DNA from: CAMAXB01 sp964476565 | GTDB taxonomy: Bacteria > Verrucomicrobiota > Verrucomicrobiia > Opitutales > Opitutaceae | Direction: 5' to 3' | NCBI GenBank assembly: GCA_964476565.1 | Contig: CAYZBG010000006.1 | Span: 33,927 to 97,926, forward strand | Length of the DNA: 64,000 nt | Part shown: piece after piece, positions 1 through 13,054 of the stretch | Layout: each line of letters opens with the position of its first letter | Numbering within the stretch: the stretch's first letter is position 1 | Made by a program: the position numbers and the translations under genes | Notes under the pieces: generated by a model | What the model was told of the DNA's origin: nothing | What the model saw: only the letters and a program-made list of their open reading frames with translations | Databases searched by the model: none

Positions 1-27
1 CTGAAGCAGGGCGTAGCGCGTGCACAT
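1..27 (-). CDS. SOS response-associated peptidase (YedK/SRAP-like), first 9 codons only
   Basis: The window opens inside a minus-strand gene whose first codons read MCTRYALLQ. SRAP (YedK/HMCES) proteins begin M-C-[G/T]-R-[F/Y], and the Cys exposed at position 2 after Met removal is the catalytic residue that crosslinks to abasic sites in single-stranded DNA. The ATG lies 7 bp after the stop of the radical SAM gene on the same strand, so the two probably share a transcript. Only nine residues are visible; the call rests on the diagnostic N-terminus and could be wrong. Confidence 0.5.
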
Positions 28-34
28 GGCGGAC

Positions 35-1123
35 TCAGGAAGCGAAGAGATCGAGTTGCGTGCCGCCCGGCCGGCGGAAATGCGCCGTGGACAGCTCCCC
101 GCGGCCCTGGTTGAGGCCGAGACGGCGGGTCATGACGTGGAACAGCTCGCGGATCTGATCGGCGAAGATGCCCTCGCCCCGCATGCGGCGGCCCCAGTCG
201 CTGACGTTGAGCTCGCCGCCGCGCAGGGCGCGCACGCGATCGAGCACCCGCGCCTTCTTACCTGGGGCATGCTCGTCGAGCCAGGCGAAGAAGACATCCT
301 TCACGGTATAGGGCAGGCGGAGCACGACGTAGCCCGCGTGGCTCGCGCCGGCGGCGGCCGCGGCCTCGAGCAGGGCAGGCAACTCGTGGTCGGTGAGTCC
401 GGGAATAACGGGCGCCACGATCACGCCGACCGGAATGCCGGCGTCGGCGAGGGCCCGCAGAGCGCGCAGGCGATGGGCGGGCCTCGAGGCGCGGGGCTCG
501 AGGCGGCCGGCGAGGTCGGCGTCGAGCGTGGTGAGCGTGAGGTAGACCGACACGCCCTGCCATGGGACGAACGTGCGCAACACGTCGATGTCGCGCGTGA
601 CCAGGTGGTTCTTGGTGACGATACCGACGGGATTGCGGAACTCCGCCAGCACCTCGAGGCAGGCGCGGGTCAGCCGGAAATGGCGTTCGCACGGCTGGTA
701 GCAATCGGTCACGCCGCTGAACGCCACCAGCTGGGGTTTCCAGCCCGGCGCCGCGAGTTCGCGGCGCAGCAGTGCCGGTGCGCGCCGCTTGACCAGGATC
801 TTGGTTTCGAAATCGAGACCGCTGTTCCAGCCGAGGTAGTCATGATACGGCCGCGCGTAGCAGTAGGCGCAGCCATGTTCGCAGCCGCGGTAGACATTCA
901 CGCCGGCGGAGTAGGGGATGTCCGGGCTCTCGTTGTAGGTGATGATCGTTTCGCTCGCGTCCTCGTAGAATACCGTGCGCGGATCGGGTTGCTCCGCCGG
1001 ATCAAATTCCGGCCCGAGGTCGGCGTCCGGATCGGGCACGACGTGCAGCCGCTCGAACCGGTTCGGCGGCTGCAGGCTCGTGCCGCGACCGGGCGCAGAG
1101 GCGGGTCGGGGTGGCGTCGACAT
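35..1123 (-). CDS. PA0069-family radical SAM protein
   Basis: This 362-residue protein carries the radical SAM cluster motif C-x3-C-x2-C at Cys81, Cys85 and Cys88 (RGCEHGCAYCYARP), followed by a TIM-barrel-like region. It resembles the PA0069/Rv2578c family, distant relatives of spore photoproduct lyase with an unassigned reaction. The [4Fe-4S] cluster and S-adenosylmethionine are expected cofactors; the substrate is unknown. The ATG at 1123 was chosen because upstream in-frame sequence is antisense to the next gene and does not look like protein. It diverges from the TPR gene at 1259, leaving a 135-bp shared promoter region. The likely downstream partner is the SRAP gene at the window edge, which would fit a DNA-damage context (inference). 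Confidence 0.85.
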   Translation of the reverse strand: MSTPPRPASAPGRGTSLQPPNRFERLHVVPDPDADLGPEFDPAEQPDPRTVFYEDASETIITYNESPDIPYSAGVNVYRGCEHGCAYCYARPYHDYLGWNSGLDFETKILVKRRAPALLRRELAAPGWKPQLVAFSGVTDCYQPCERHFRLTRACLEVLAEFRNPVGIVTKNHLVTRDIDVLRTFVPWQGVSVYLTLTTLDADLAGRLEPRASRPAHRLRALRALADAGIPVGVIVAPVIPGLTDHELPALLEAAAAAGASHAGYVVLRLPYTVKDVFFAWLDEHAPGKKARVLDRVRALRGGELNVSDWGRRMRGEGIFADQIRELFHVMTRRLGLNQGRGELSTAHFRRPGGTQLDLFAS

Positions 1124-1258
1124 ACCCTGACCTTGTCCGGCGTCCGCAGGCGCGCAACCTCCGGGCGGCCTTGCCAGCGGGCCGGCGGCGCGCTGACTGT
1201 GTTCGTCTCCACCCGCCGCGGGGCACTTTGCCCGGCCGGTCGGGTCGTTTACGTCGTC

Positions 1259-2107
1259 ATGCGCCCTTTGCTCGTCCGCCTTCTGTGTGTCCTCGTCGTC
1301 CTCGCCGGTCCCTTGTCCGCCCAGGAGACCAAGGCTCAGCGCGACCTCAAGGCCCTGGTGGAGCGGCAGAAAACCCTGCTGGCGCGGGCCGAGCGGGCGG
1401 ACAACGAGGCCGCGATCGAGGACGTGCGCCCCCTCCTGCAGCAACTGGTTTTCGACTACGAGCGCTACTTGCGCGACTTCCCCGACGAGGCGGCCGCCTA
1501 CGCCAGTTATGCGCTGCTGCTGGGCAATCCCCTGATCGACGAGCGCAAGCGCGCCTTCGCCCTGCTCGTGAAGGCCAATCAACTCGACCGCAACCTGCCC
1601 CTGGTGAAGAACCAGATCGGCAAGATCCTCGCCGAGGAAGGCCGGCCCCTGCAGGCGCTGCCGTACTTCCTCGCCGCGGTGGAACTCGAGCCGAAGGAGC
1701 CGCTCTATCATTACCAGATCGGCACCCTTGTCACCGAGGCGCGCGACGATTTCCTCAAGAGCGGGGAGTGGACGCGCGAAGGTTTGGACAAGGCCATGCT
1801 CAACGCCTTCGACCAGGCGCGCACCCATGCGCCCGACAACCTGTTCTACGCTTATCGCTACTGTGAGGCGTTCTACGATCTGGCCGCGCCGGACTGGGAC
1901 CGGGCCTTCGCGGAGTGGCTGGCGCTCGAGGCGCGGCTGACCAAGCCCGTGGAGGTGCAGACCGTGCGCCTGCACCAGGCCAACGTGCGCCTTCGCCAGG
2001 GCCGCCCCGCCGACGCGCAGGCCCTGCTCGCCACCGTCACCGAATCCGTGCTTGAGGCCCAGAAGCAAAAGCTGGTTGCGCAACTGACGGTCCCCGCCGA
2101 CAAGTAG
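1259..2107 (+). CDS. exported TPR-repeat protein
   Basis: This 282-residue protein starts with a signal peptide (MRPLLVRLLCVLVVLAGPLSAQ), then a charged helix, then helix pairs resembling tetratricopeptide repeats (for example the alternating Ala/Leu/Tyr pattern around residues 75-170). No catalytic motif is visible. TPR proteins usually act as scaffolds for protein contacts, here probably in the periplasm. The reading frame is open far upstream, but the ATG at 1259 gives a clean signal peptide and clears the divergent radical SAM gene. The M50 protease gene starts 5 bp after its stop, so the two are probably cotranscribed. Confidence 0.75.
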   Translation: MRPLLVRLLCVLVVLAGPLSAQETKAQRDLKALVERQKTLLARAERADNEAAIEDVRPLLQQLVFDYERYLRDFPDEAAAYASYALLLGNPLIDERKRAFALLVKANQLDRNLPLVKNQIGKILAEEGRPLQALPYFLAAVELEPKEPLYHYQIGTLVTEARDDFLKSGEWTREGLDKAMLNAFDQARTHAPDNLFYAYRYCEAFYDLAAPDWDRAFAEWLALEARLTKPVEVQTVRLHQANVRLRQGRPADAQALLATVTESVLEAQKQKLVAQLTVPADK

Positions 2108-2112
2108 CGCCT

Positions 2113-2769
2113 ATGGATTTTCTCGGCATCGGGCCTGACGAGCTGCGCAAGGGCCTCATCCTCTACATCGTTCTGGTCGCGAGCCTGAGCGTGCATGAAT
2201 GGGCGCACGCGTTCACCGCCGACCGTTTGGGCGACGATACGCCGCGGCTGCAGGGTAGGGTTACCCTCAACCCGATCGTGCACATGGATCTGCTCGGCAC
2301 GGTGATCTTTCCGCTGCTCTGCATCTTCGTCTTCAAGGGCGGCTTCTTTTTCGGTTGGGCGAAACCGGTCTTGGTCAATATCTCCAACTTCGAACACCGC
2401 CGGCGCGATCACATCCTGGTGACCCTCGCCGGCCCAGGCTCAAATTTGGTCCTCGCGCTCATCGCCGCGATCGTGGGCGGACTCGTCTACGGCCTCGACC
2501 CCAAGACGCCCGAGCTCTTCCTCCTGGTGATCGGCCTGAACGTCGTGCTGGCCGTGTTCAACATGATCCCCATTCCGCCGCTCGATGGCGGACAAATCAT
2601 GCGTTACGTCGTCGGAATGAGTGAGGAGACGTTCTTCAACCTCGCGCGCTGGGGGTTCCTGATCCTGCTGGTGGCCATCAACCTTCCGCCCGTGCGCGCA
2701 GTCCTCGGCTTTGTGATCGATCTGGTGCAAACCCCCTTCCTGCTCGTCTACGGCCTCATCGCCACATGA
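2113..2769 (+). CDS. site-2 protease family (M50) membrane metallopeptidase
   Basis: This 218-residue integral membrane protein has the zinc-binding HEWAH (HExxH) motif at residues 28-32, inside its first membrane helix. Its second family motif is N-x2-P-x3-LDG (FNMIPIPPLDGG), where the Asp is the third zinc ligand. Four to five hydrophobic segments are visible and there is no PDZ domain, matching the minimal rhomboid-sized group of site-2 proteases. The family cleaves transmembrane substrates; the substrate here is unknown. Its TGA overlaps the ATG of the methyltransferase gene (ATGA at 2766), indicating translational coupling. Confidence 0.9.
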   Translation: MDFLGIGPDELRKGLILYIVLVASLSVHEWAHAFTADRLGDDTPRLQGRVTLNPIVHMDLLGTVIFPLLCIFVFKGGFFFGWAKPVLVNISNFEHRRRDHILVTLAGPGSNLVLALIAAIVGGLVYGLDPKTPELFLLVIGLNVVLAVFNMIPIPPLDGGQIMRYVVGMSEETFFNLARWGFLILLVAINLPPVRAVLGFVIDLVQTPFLLVYGLIAT

Positions 2770-3701
2770 AGCCCCGCCGCGCCCCGCGTTCCTCGCTCGC
2801 GGCGCTGCCGGTGACGTCGCAGCTCGCGACCCTGCGTGCGTGGCTGGCGTTCGCGGAAAAGGTTTACCACGACGCTGGCCTGGTGCTCGGCCAGGTGGCG
2901 ACGAACGCCCACGATGAGGCGCTCTATCTGTTCCTGCGCACCCTCGACTGGCCGCTCGACAGCGATCCGGCCGTGCTCGACCGCGCCCTCGCGCCGGCGC
3001 AGCGCATCGCCTTGCGCGAGGTGCTGACGAAGCGGGCCGTCGACCGCATCCCCGCCGCCTACCTCACCCGCGAGGCCTTCCTCGGCGAACACCGATTCTA
3101 CGTCGATGAGCGCGTCATCATTCCGCGCAGCTATTTCCTCGAGCTCATCCCGACCTTGCCCGCCTACCTGCCGTCCGGCCTGACCGTCCGGCGTGCGGTC
3201 GACGTGTGTACCGGCTCGGGCTGCCTGGCGATCCTGCTCGCCCACCAGTTCCCAGAGGCGAAAGTCGACGCCATTGACCTGTCGCCCGCCGCCCTCGAGG
3301 TCGCCGCGATCAACGTCAAGGCGCACGGGCTGCAGCGGCGGGTGAAACGGTTCGAGAGCGATGTCTTCGCGAGCGTGCCTCTGGCAACCTACGACGTGAT
3401 CCTCAGCAATCCGCCCTACGAGCCCTCGGCCCTCTGCGACGACCTGCCGGTGGAGTTTCAGCGCGAGCCGCGCATGGCGCTCGACGGCGGACGGGACGGA
3501 CTCGACATCATCCGCCGCCTCCTGCGCGAGGGCCGCGACCGGATGGCACCCCATGGCATCATGGTCATCGAGGTCGGAGCGCTGCAGCCAGCGATGAACC
3601 GGGAGTTTCGCGCGTTGAAGCCGCAGTGGCTGCCCACCGAGGACGGAAGCAACAGCGTGTGCCTCATCCGGGCCGATCGACTGCGGGCGTGGACAGGTTG
3701 A
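2766..3701 (+). CDS. prmB: PrmB-type N5-glutamine methyltransferase (ribosomal protein L3)
   Basis: This 311-residue class I SAM methyltransferase has the AdoMet loop DVCTGSGCLAI near residue 146. The NPPY motif at residues 215-218 positions a glutamine or adenine amide for methylation. The stretch FYVDERVIIPRS near 111 is typical of the PrmB/HemK group, and the ~100-residue helical N-terminal domain fits PrmB better than a generic methylase. The expected reaction is methylation of a Gln in 50S protein L3. HemK/PrmC (release-factor methylase) is the main alternative. It overlaps the M50 protease gene by 4 bp and is the last gene of this small operon. Confidence 0.8.
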   Translation: MKPRRAPRSSLAALPVTSQLATLRAWLAFAEKVYHDAGLVLGQVATNAHDEALYLFLRTLDWPLDSDPAVLDRALAPAQRIALREVLTKRAVDRIPAAYLTREAFLGEHRFYVDERVIIPRSYFLELIPTLPAYLPSGLTVRRAVDVCTGSGCLAILLAHQFPEAKVDAIDLSPAALEVAAINVKAHGLQRRVKRFESDVFASVPLATYDVILSNPPYEPSALCDDLPVEFQREPRMALDGGRDGLDIIRRLLREGRDRMAPHGIMVIEVGALQPAMNREFRALKPQWLPTEDGSNSVCLIRADRLRAWTG

Positions 3702-3719
3702 AGCTGCGGCTCCCTCCGG

Positions 3720-3773
3720 CTCGTTCTCTTTCTCGAATCGATCGGCAGGAAAACGATTACGAGAACCAGAGCG
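3720..3773. repeat. imperfect inverted repeat, CTCGTTCTC family, possible terminator
   Basis: After prmB, CTCGTTCTCTTTCTCGAATC on the left is loosely complementary to the CGATTACGAGAACCAGAG side on the right. A related sequence lies at 48131-48206 (shared words TTCTCGTAATC and GAGAA-rich GAACGAG), so this looks like a dispersed family rather than a one-off hairpin. It may end transcription of the TPR-M50-prmB unit. Confidence 0.4.
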
Positions 3774-3842
3774 ATTTCAGCACGGTTGTGCGCAGGTGCC
3801 GTTGCCTTTCCCCCGCTTCGCGCAGACGGTTCCGGTCCGACC

Positions 3843-5990
3843 ATGCCGAACGCCCTCGCGAACGAAGCCTCACCGTACCTGCGCCAGCACGCTGACAACC
3901 CGGTGGACTGGCTGCCCTGGGGCGAGGACGCCTTCGCCCGGGCGCGCGCCGAACAGAAACCCGTCTTCCTGAGCATCGGGTACGCGACCTGTCACTGGTG
4001 CCATGTCATGGCCCACGAATCCTTCGAGGACCCGGCGGTCGCGGACCTGCTTAACGCGCACTTCGTCGCCATCAAGGTCGACCGCGAGGAGCGGCCCGAC
4101 GTGGATCGCGTGTACATGGCCTATGTGCAGGCACGGACCGGACATGGCGGGTGGCCGCTTAACGTCTGGCTGACGCCCGACCTGAAACCCTTCTTTGGCG
4201 GCACCTATTTCCCGCCGGAGGATCGTGCCGGCCGGGCCGGATTCGCGTCCGTCCTTCGTGCCATCGTGCAGGGCTGGGCCGGTGAACGCGAGGCGCTCGT
4301 CGCCGAGGCTGACCGGGTGCTCGGCCTCCTGCGCGCGCGGCAGGCCGAGGGCCTCGGCGCCACCCCCGCGGCGGCGGACGAGGATCTGACCGAGGCGGCC
4401 GGCGACGCCTTCGAGAAGGCTTACCAGTATTTGTACGAAAACTACGATGCGACGCACGGCGGGTTCGGCGGCGCCCCTAAGTTTCCCCGCTCGTCGAACC
4501 TCCACTTTCTCTTCCGCTGCGCGGTGATTCAGGGACTGGACAGCGAGACCGGCCGCGAGGCGGTCCAGATGGCCGCCGACACGGTGGCGGCGTTGGCGCG
4601 GGGCGGCATCCATGATCATGTCGGCGGTGGTTTTCACCGCTACGCGGTCGATGAGACCTGGTTCGTGCCGCATTTCGAGAAGATGCTCTACGATCAGGCG
4701 CAGATCGCGGTGAACGCGCTCGACGCCCACCTCTACACGGGCCGCGATGCCTTCGCGTGGCTGGCGCGCGATGTCTTCGACTACGTGCTGCGCGACCTCG
4801 CCGCTCCGGCGGGCGGATTCTACTCCGCGGAGGATGCCGATTCGCCCCGGGCCGACGGCGCCGGGGCCGCCGAAGGGGCATTCTATGTCTGGACGGAGGC
4901 CGAGCTGCGCGCGGTGCTGCACACAGAGGCGGAGCTGGTCATCCGGCATTTCGGGGTGCTGCCCGAGGGCAACGTGCCGCCCGCGCTCGATCCCCACGGC
5001 GAGTTTAAGGGCACGAACATCCTTCGGCAAAAGGCGTCGCTGCTCGACACGGCGGCCGCGCTCGGCCTCGTCCCGGAGGATGCCGCGCTCCGGCTGTCTG
5101 CGGCCCTTGAACGGCTCCGTGCGGTGCGGGCGCAGCGCCCGCGTCCCCTGCGCGACGACAAGATCATCGCGGCGTGGAACGGCATGATGATCGGTGCGCT
5201 CGCGCGCGGCGCGGCGAGCCCGGCCGCCTGCCTGGCCGACAAGCAGCCTTTTTATCGCGACGCTGCCGAGCGGGCCGCCGCCTTCCTCGAGGCCGAGGCG
5301 TACGATCCTGTCCGGGGCGTGCTCTACCGTACGCCGCGCGGCACGCGCGGAGCGCCGGAGGCCTTTGCGGAGGATTACGCGGCGCTGATCGGCGGTCTGC
5401 TCGATCTGTACGAGGCGACCTGGACGCCCCGCTGGCTGCTCTGGGCGGAGCGGTTGCAGCGGACGATGGATGCGATCTTTTGGGATGAGGCGGACGGGGG
5501 CTATTTCAACACCCCGGCCGGGGACACCGCACTCGTCCTGCGATTGAAGGACGACTACGACGGGGCCGAGCCCGCCGCCAATTCGCTCGCGGTCGCGAAC
5601 CTGCTGCGTTTGTCCGGCGCGTTGCACGACGACGCCCGGCGTACGCGGGCGCTCCGGACGCTGGCGGCCTTCCGCACCCGCTGGACCACGGTACCCCAGG
5701 CGTTGCCGGAAATGCTGACCGGCCTGGAGCGGGCCCTCGAGGCTCCTCGGCAAATCGTGCTGGCGGGCGAACCGGGTGCTCCGGATTTCGAGGCGTTGGT
5801 GGTGGAAATCCGGGCCCGTCCCGGTCGTCGCCGTACGGTGGTCGCCGCGCGGCCCGGACTGGTGGAACGCGCGCCGTGGCTGGCGGGCATGAGGCCGGTC
5901 GGAGGGAAGGCGGCGGCGTATGTGTGTGAACACTACACCTGCCGGGCGCCGGTCACCTCGCCCCTGGCTTTGTGCGAACAACTTGCGTAA
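3843..5990 (+). CDS. DUF255 thioredoxin-domain protein (YyaL/SPATA20 family)
   Basis: This 715-residue protein has an N-terminal thioredoxin-like DUF255 domain with the family hallmark CHWCHVM (Cys50 and Cys53), followed by a long (alpha/alpha)6-type region resembling six-hairpin glycosidases and N-acylglucosamine epimerases (for example HDHVGGGFHRYAVDE and VPHFEKMLYDQAQ). Bacterial members (YyaL) and human SPATA20 share this layout; the biochemical function is not established. The ATG at 3843 (MPNALANEASPYLRQHADNPVDW) matches the family start; an in-frame ATG at 3786 would add 19 residues. A terminator-like hairpin follows 4 bp after the stop. Confidence 0.88.
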   Translation: MPNALANEASPYLRQHADNPVDWLPWGEDAFARARAEQKPVFLSIGYATCHWCHVMAHESFEDPAVADLLNAHFVAIKVDREERPDVDRVYMAYVQARTGHGGWPLNVWLTPDLKPFFGGTYFPPEDRAGRAGFASVLRAIVQGWAGEREALVAEADRVLGLLRARQAEGLGATPAAADEDLTEAAGDAFEKAYQYLYENYDATHGGFGGAPKFPRSSNLHFLFRCAVIQGLDSETGREAVQMAADTVAALARGGIHDHVGGGFHRYAVDETWFVPHFEKMLYDQAQIAVNALDAHLYTGRDAFAWLARDVFDYVLRDLAAPAGGFYSAEDADSPRADGAGAAEGAFYVWTEAELRAVLHTEAELVIRHFGVLPEGNVPPALDPHGEFKGTNILRQKASLLDTAAALGLVPEDAALRLSAALERLRAVRAQRPRPLRDDKIIAAWNGMMIGALARGAASPAACLADKQPFYRDAAERAAAFLEAEAYDPVRGVLYRTPRGTRGAPEAFAEDYAALIGGLLDLYEATWTPRWLLWAERLQRTMDAIFWDEADGGYFNTPAGDTALVLRLKDDYDGAEPAANSLAVANLLRLSGALHDDARRTRALRTLAAFRTRWTTVPQALPEMLTGLERALEAPRQIVLAGEPGAPDFEALVVEIRARPGRRRTVVAARPGLVERAPWLAGMRPVGGKAAAYVCEHYTCRAPVTSPLALCEQLA

Positions 5991-5994
5991 GCGA

Positions 5995-6024
5995 CCCCGG
6001 CGGTGCGGTTTGCCGGGGATTTTA
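5995..6024 (+). terminator. rho-independent terminator after the DUF255 gene
   Basis: A perfect 7-bp GC stem (CCCCGGC at 5995-6001 with GCCGGGG at 6012-6018) is followed by ATTTT. It separates the DUF255 gene from the kinase operon. Confidence 0.65.
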
Positions 6025-6167
6025 CACCTTTCTGACAGTTTCGACCTTCTCTCACCGTCGCCCGGGCCGATGCTGAGGGGAATCTTGCGGAAAGCAGGGT
6101 CGGAACGCGATTTCTGTCTCGGAAACGAACTCGCCAACGACGTCACCCTTTGCGAGTTATAACCGAG

Positions 6168-10201
<4,034 letters not shown>

Positions 10202-10205
<4 letters not shown>

Positions 10206-12163
10206 GCGGAGCTGATCAAGCGCCGGCGTGGCGCGTCATGCTCGTCGACGAGCGCACCGTGCTGTTGCCGGTGTTGCGCGCCGTCCCCGGCCTCCAGCTC
10301 GACCACGTGCTCGACGAGGAAGCGCTCCGGCTCGAGCCGTGGGGCTCCCAACCCGCGGCCGTGGTGTTGGTGCGCCGCTCCGCCCGGGCCGATGCCGAGA
10401 TCGGCCGGATGGCCGGTCTGCGCAATGCCGGGTGCACCGCCGGATTTTTGTTCGTCACCGAGAAGCCGGACGACGCCTTTGCTGAGGCCGTGATCTCGGC
10501 CGGTGCGGTGGATTGCGTGGCGGAGGCCGACCTCACGCCGGCGCTCTTCCGCCGCATGCTGCGTCTCGTCGAAGCGGCGCGGCACGGCGGCGGTCCCGGC
10601 TTTGAACGGCTCAGTGCCCAGATCATGGCGAACCTCACCCATGAGGTGCGCACACCGATGAACGGCCTCATTGGCATGACAGGCCTTTTGCTGGAGGGCT
10701 CGCTGGCCCCGACCCAGCGCGACCTGGCGCTGGCGGTGCAAAAGAGCGCGGAGGCCCTGATGCGTGTGCTCGGGGATCTGTTGGATTTCTCCGTGATCGA
10801 ATCCGGACGGCTGCGGCTCTACGAAACCGACTTCGATCTGCGGGAACTGCTCGTCGAGGTGATCAACGCCCACCGCGAACGCGCCGAGGCGAAAGGCATC
10901 ACCTTGCGGGTCGAGTTTCCCGACGGGTTGCCCGACCGCATGCATGCCGATGCAGCGCGCCTGCGCCAGGTACTGGCCAACCTGATCGACAATGCGATCA
11001 AGTTCACCCCGCATGGCGATGTCTGCGTGCGCGCCTCGACGTCCACCACGGCCGACGTGGTGCGGCTGATGCGCGTGGCCGTGACCGACTCCGGGATCGG
11101 CATCTCGCGCGCGACGCAGGCGGAGCTGTTCAAGCCCTTCATGCAGGCGGATGTGAGCAACACGCGCCGCCACGGCGGCATGGGACTGGGGCTGGCCGTG
11201 GCCCGCCGGCTCGTGGAACACATGGGCGGCCGCATCGGCGTCGAGACCCAGCCGGGCGAGGGTGCCACCTTCTGGATCGAACTACCGCTCGTTGCCGGCG
11301 GTGAGGTCGCCGTGCCGCCGCCGGTGCCGGCGCCGGCCGCCCCGGCTCCGGGCGCCTGCCACCTCCTCATCGTCGACGACAACGGCGCCAACTGCACCAC
11401 GCTGCAACGCGAGCTCGCGCGGGGCGGGCACAGTTGCGACATCGCCCGAGACGGCTCGTCGGCGTTGTCCATGCTCGGCTTGCGCCCGTACGACGCGGTT
11501 CTGATGGATGCCCAGATGCCGGTGTTGACCGGCATCGAAGCGGCGCGCCGCATTCGCGACGGACGCGTGCCGGGAGTCAGCGCGCAGATGCCGATCATCG
11601 GCATGGTGGCCTACGGGCGTGACGATGACCGGCGGTTGTGTGAGGAGGCGGGCATGGATGCCGTGCTCGAGAAACCGCTGGTGCTCGACCGCGTGCAGCC
11701 GCTCATCACGCGCATGGGCCTGCCGAGCTCCCTGCGCGGAGGGACCGCCCCGGGCTTCAGTTCGACGGCGTCTCCTCCGGCCCGGCGCACCCTGGTGTTG
11801 GAGGAAACCCAGCTCGAGCACCTGCGCGCCCTGCAGGATGACGAGCAGCCGGAGTTCGTGGCGGAGCTGATCGATCTGTTCCTCACCGAGACGCCGCGCC
11901 GGCTGAGCGAACTCAGCCTCGCCCTGGGCGCGAGCGACCTCGGCCTCGCCGCACGCACCGCCCACACCGTGAAAGGTGCAAGCGCAACCTTCGGCGGACG
12001 CGAACTGCAGGCGCGTTGCGCCGAGTTGGAGAAACTGGCGTCCGGCGGACGGCTGGCCGAGGCGCGGGCCGCCGCCCGCGAACTCGAGCGGGCCTACGAG
12101 CGGCTTGCCTCGGCCCTCACCCAGCACAAGAGAAGGCGTCTCCTTGAAGATCCTCACCGTTGA
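10202..12163 (+). CDS. cytoplasmic hybrid histidine kinase with Hpt domain
   Basis: This 653-residue protein has no membrane segment. Residues 1-125 look like a degenerate receiver (VMLVDERTVLLPVLRAV...). HisKA follows with LTHEVRTPMNG (His147), then an ATPase domain (DSGIGIS, GGMGLGLAVA), then a complete receiver (LIVDDN, Asp436 in VLMDAQMP). A C-terminal histidine phosphotransfer domain has His588 in AHTVKGASATFGG. The protein therefore holds an internal His-Asp-His relay and could pass phosphate to the response regulator next door. Its ATG overlaps the upstream kinase's stop, and its 3' end overlaps the response regulator by 20 bp. With no sensor of its own, it may be driven by the upstream membrane kinase (inference). 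Confidence 0.9.
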
Positions 12164-12746
12164 AGACGATCCCGTGGCGAACCGCGTCCTTGACCAGACG
12201 CTGAAGCGCCTCGGGCATGACGTGCTCCCCGCCACCGATGGAGAGCAGGCGCTCGCGCTTCTCGCCCGCGAACAACCGCGGGTGGTGGTGAGCGACTGGA
12301 CCATGCCGCGAATGGATGGACTCGAGCTGTGCCGCCGCATCCGCAGCCGCGCCGGGGCCGACTACGTCTATTTCATTCTGCTCACCGGCCGCACGGGCGA
12401 TCACACCAATCGCGAGGCGGCCGCTGACGCCGGGGTCGACGATTTCCTCACCAAACCGCTCGACCTGACCGAGCTCTGGATGCGCCTGCGGGTGGCGGAG
12501 CGCATCCTGCGTTACGCCACCCAGGTTCGCCAGCTCGAGGCGTTCCTGCCCATCTGTTCGTACTGCAAGAAAGTCCGCGACGACCAGAATTACTGGCAAC
12601 AGATCGAGAGCTATATCAACGAGCGCACGGGCACGGATTTCAGCCACTCGGTCTGTCCCGGCTGTTACAGCGCCGTCGTGCTGCCCGAGATCGAGAAACT
12701 CAAAGCCGGCGCTCCGCCCCCTCCTCATGTCCGACGCACGCATTGA
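12144..12746 (+). CDS. response regulator with C-terminal four-cysteine module
   Basis: The 200-residue product has a canonical receiver domain at 1-125 (VEDD at 6-9, phosphoacceptor Asp51 in SDWTMPRMDG, Lys in TKPLD). A short linker is followed by a cysteine module: Cys138 and Cys141 in CSYCKKVRDD, Cys171 and Cys174 in CPGCY. This CxxC-KK-[IV]-RDD ... CPxC module recurs at the ends of receiver and PAS/GAF proteins and probably binds zinc; its output is not established. There is no DNA-binding domain. The start is TTG at 12144, supported by AGAAGG 7 bp upstream and by the canonical MKILTVEDD N-terminus. It overlaps the kinase-Hpt gene, its likely phosphodonor. Confidence 0.82.
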   Translation: MKILTVEDDPVANRVLDQTLKRLGHDVLPATDGEQALALLAREQPRVVVSDWTMPRMDGLELCRRIRSRAGADYVYFILLTGRTGDHTNREAAADAGVDDFLTKPLDLTELWMRLRVAERILRYATQVRQLEAFLPICSYCKKVRDDQNYWQQIESYINERTGTDFSHSVCPGCYSAVVLPEIEKLKAGAPPPPHVRRTH

Positions 12747-12936
12747 ACGGCTCGAAGAACGGCTCGCCTGGCTGGAACGCCACGTCGAGGAACAGGACAA
12801 GGTGATGCTCGAGCAGGCGGACCACATCGACCGCCTGCGCGCCGAGCTTCGGTTGTTGCGCGAACGGGCCTCGTCCGGTCAGGCAGCGGCAGGCGACTTC
12901 ACCGAGCCGACGGACGAGCGTCCGCCGCACTACTGA
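12727..12936 (+). CDS. slyX: SlyX family protein
   Basis: This 69-residue protein is largely one coiled coil (IERLEERLAWLERHVEEQDKVMLEQADHIDRL) with a short tail ending RPPHY, which matches SlyX C-termini. The molecular function of SlyX is unknown. The gene overlaps the end of the response regulator by 20 bp, so it is cotranscribed with the kinase operon, possibly just by position. Confidence 0.85.
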   Translation: MSDARIERLEERLAWLERHVEEQDKVMLEQADHIDRLRAELRLLRERASSGQAAAGDFTEPTDERPPHY

Positions 12937-12953
12937 GCCCGCGTGCCGGGTGA

Positions 12954-13015
12954 CACCGACATTCCTGTCGGTGCCCCGTGAGAAACAACGCGAGCGGACA
13001 GGCAGGATGCCTGTC
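12954..13015. repeat. paired hairpins of the ACATTCCTGTC type between slyX and yhbY
   Basis: Two perfect small hairpins lie in the 118-bp convergent gap: CACCGAC/GTCGGTG around ATTCCT (12954-12973), and GACAGGCA/TGCCTGTC around GGA (12997-13015). The first shares the word ACATTCCTGTC with the ~94-bp element at 40504. This may be a diverged relative of that family and may also serve as a bidirectional terminator. Confidence 0.5.
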
Positions 13016-13054
13016 TCATGCAGCCGTTCGCGCCTCATAGGCGTCGGCCCTACC

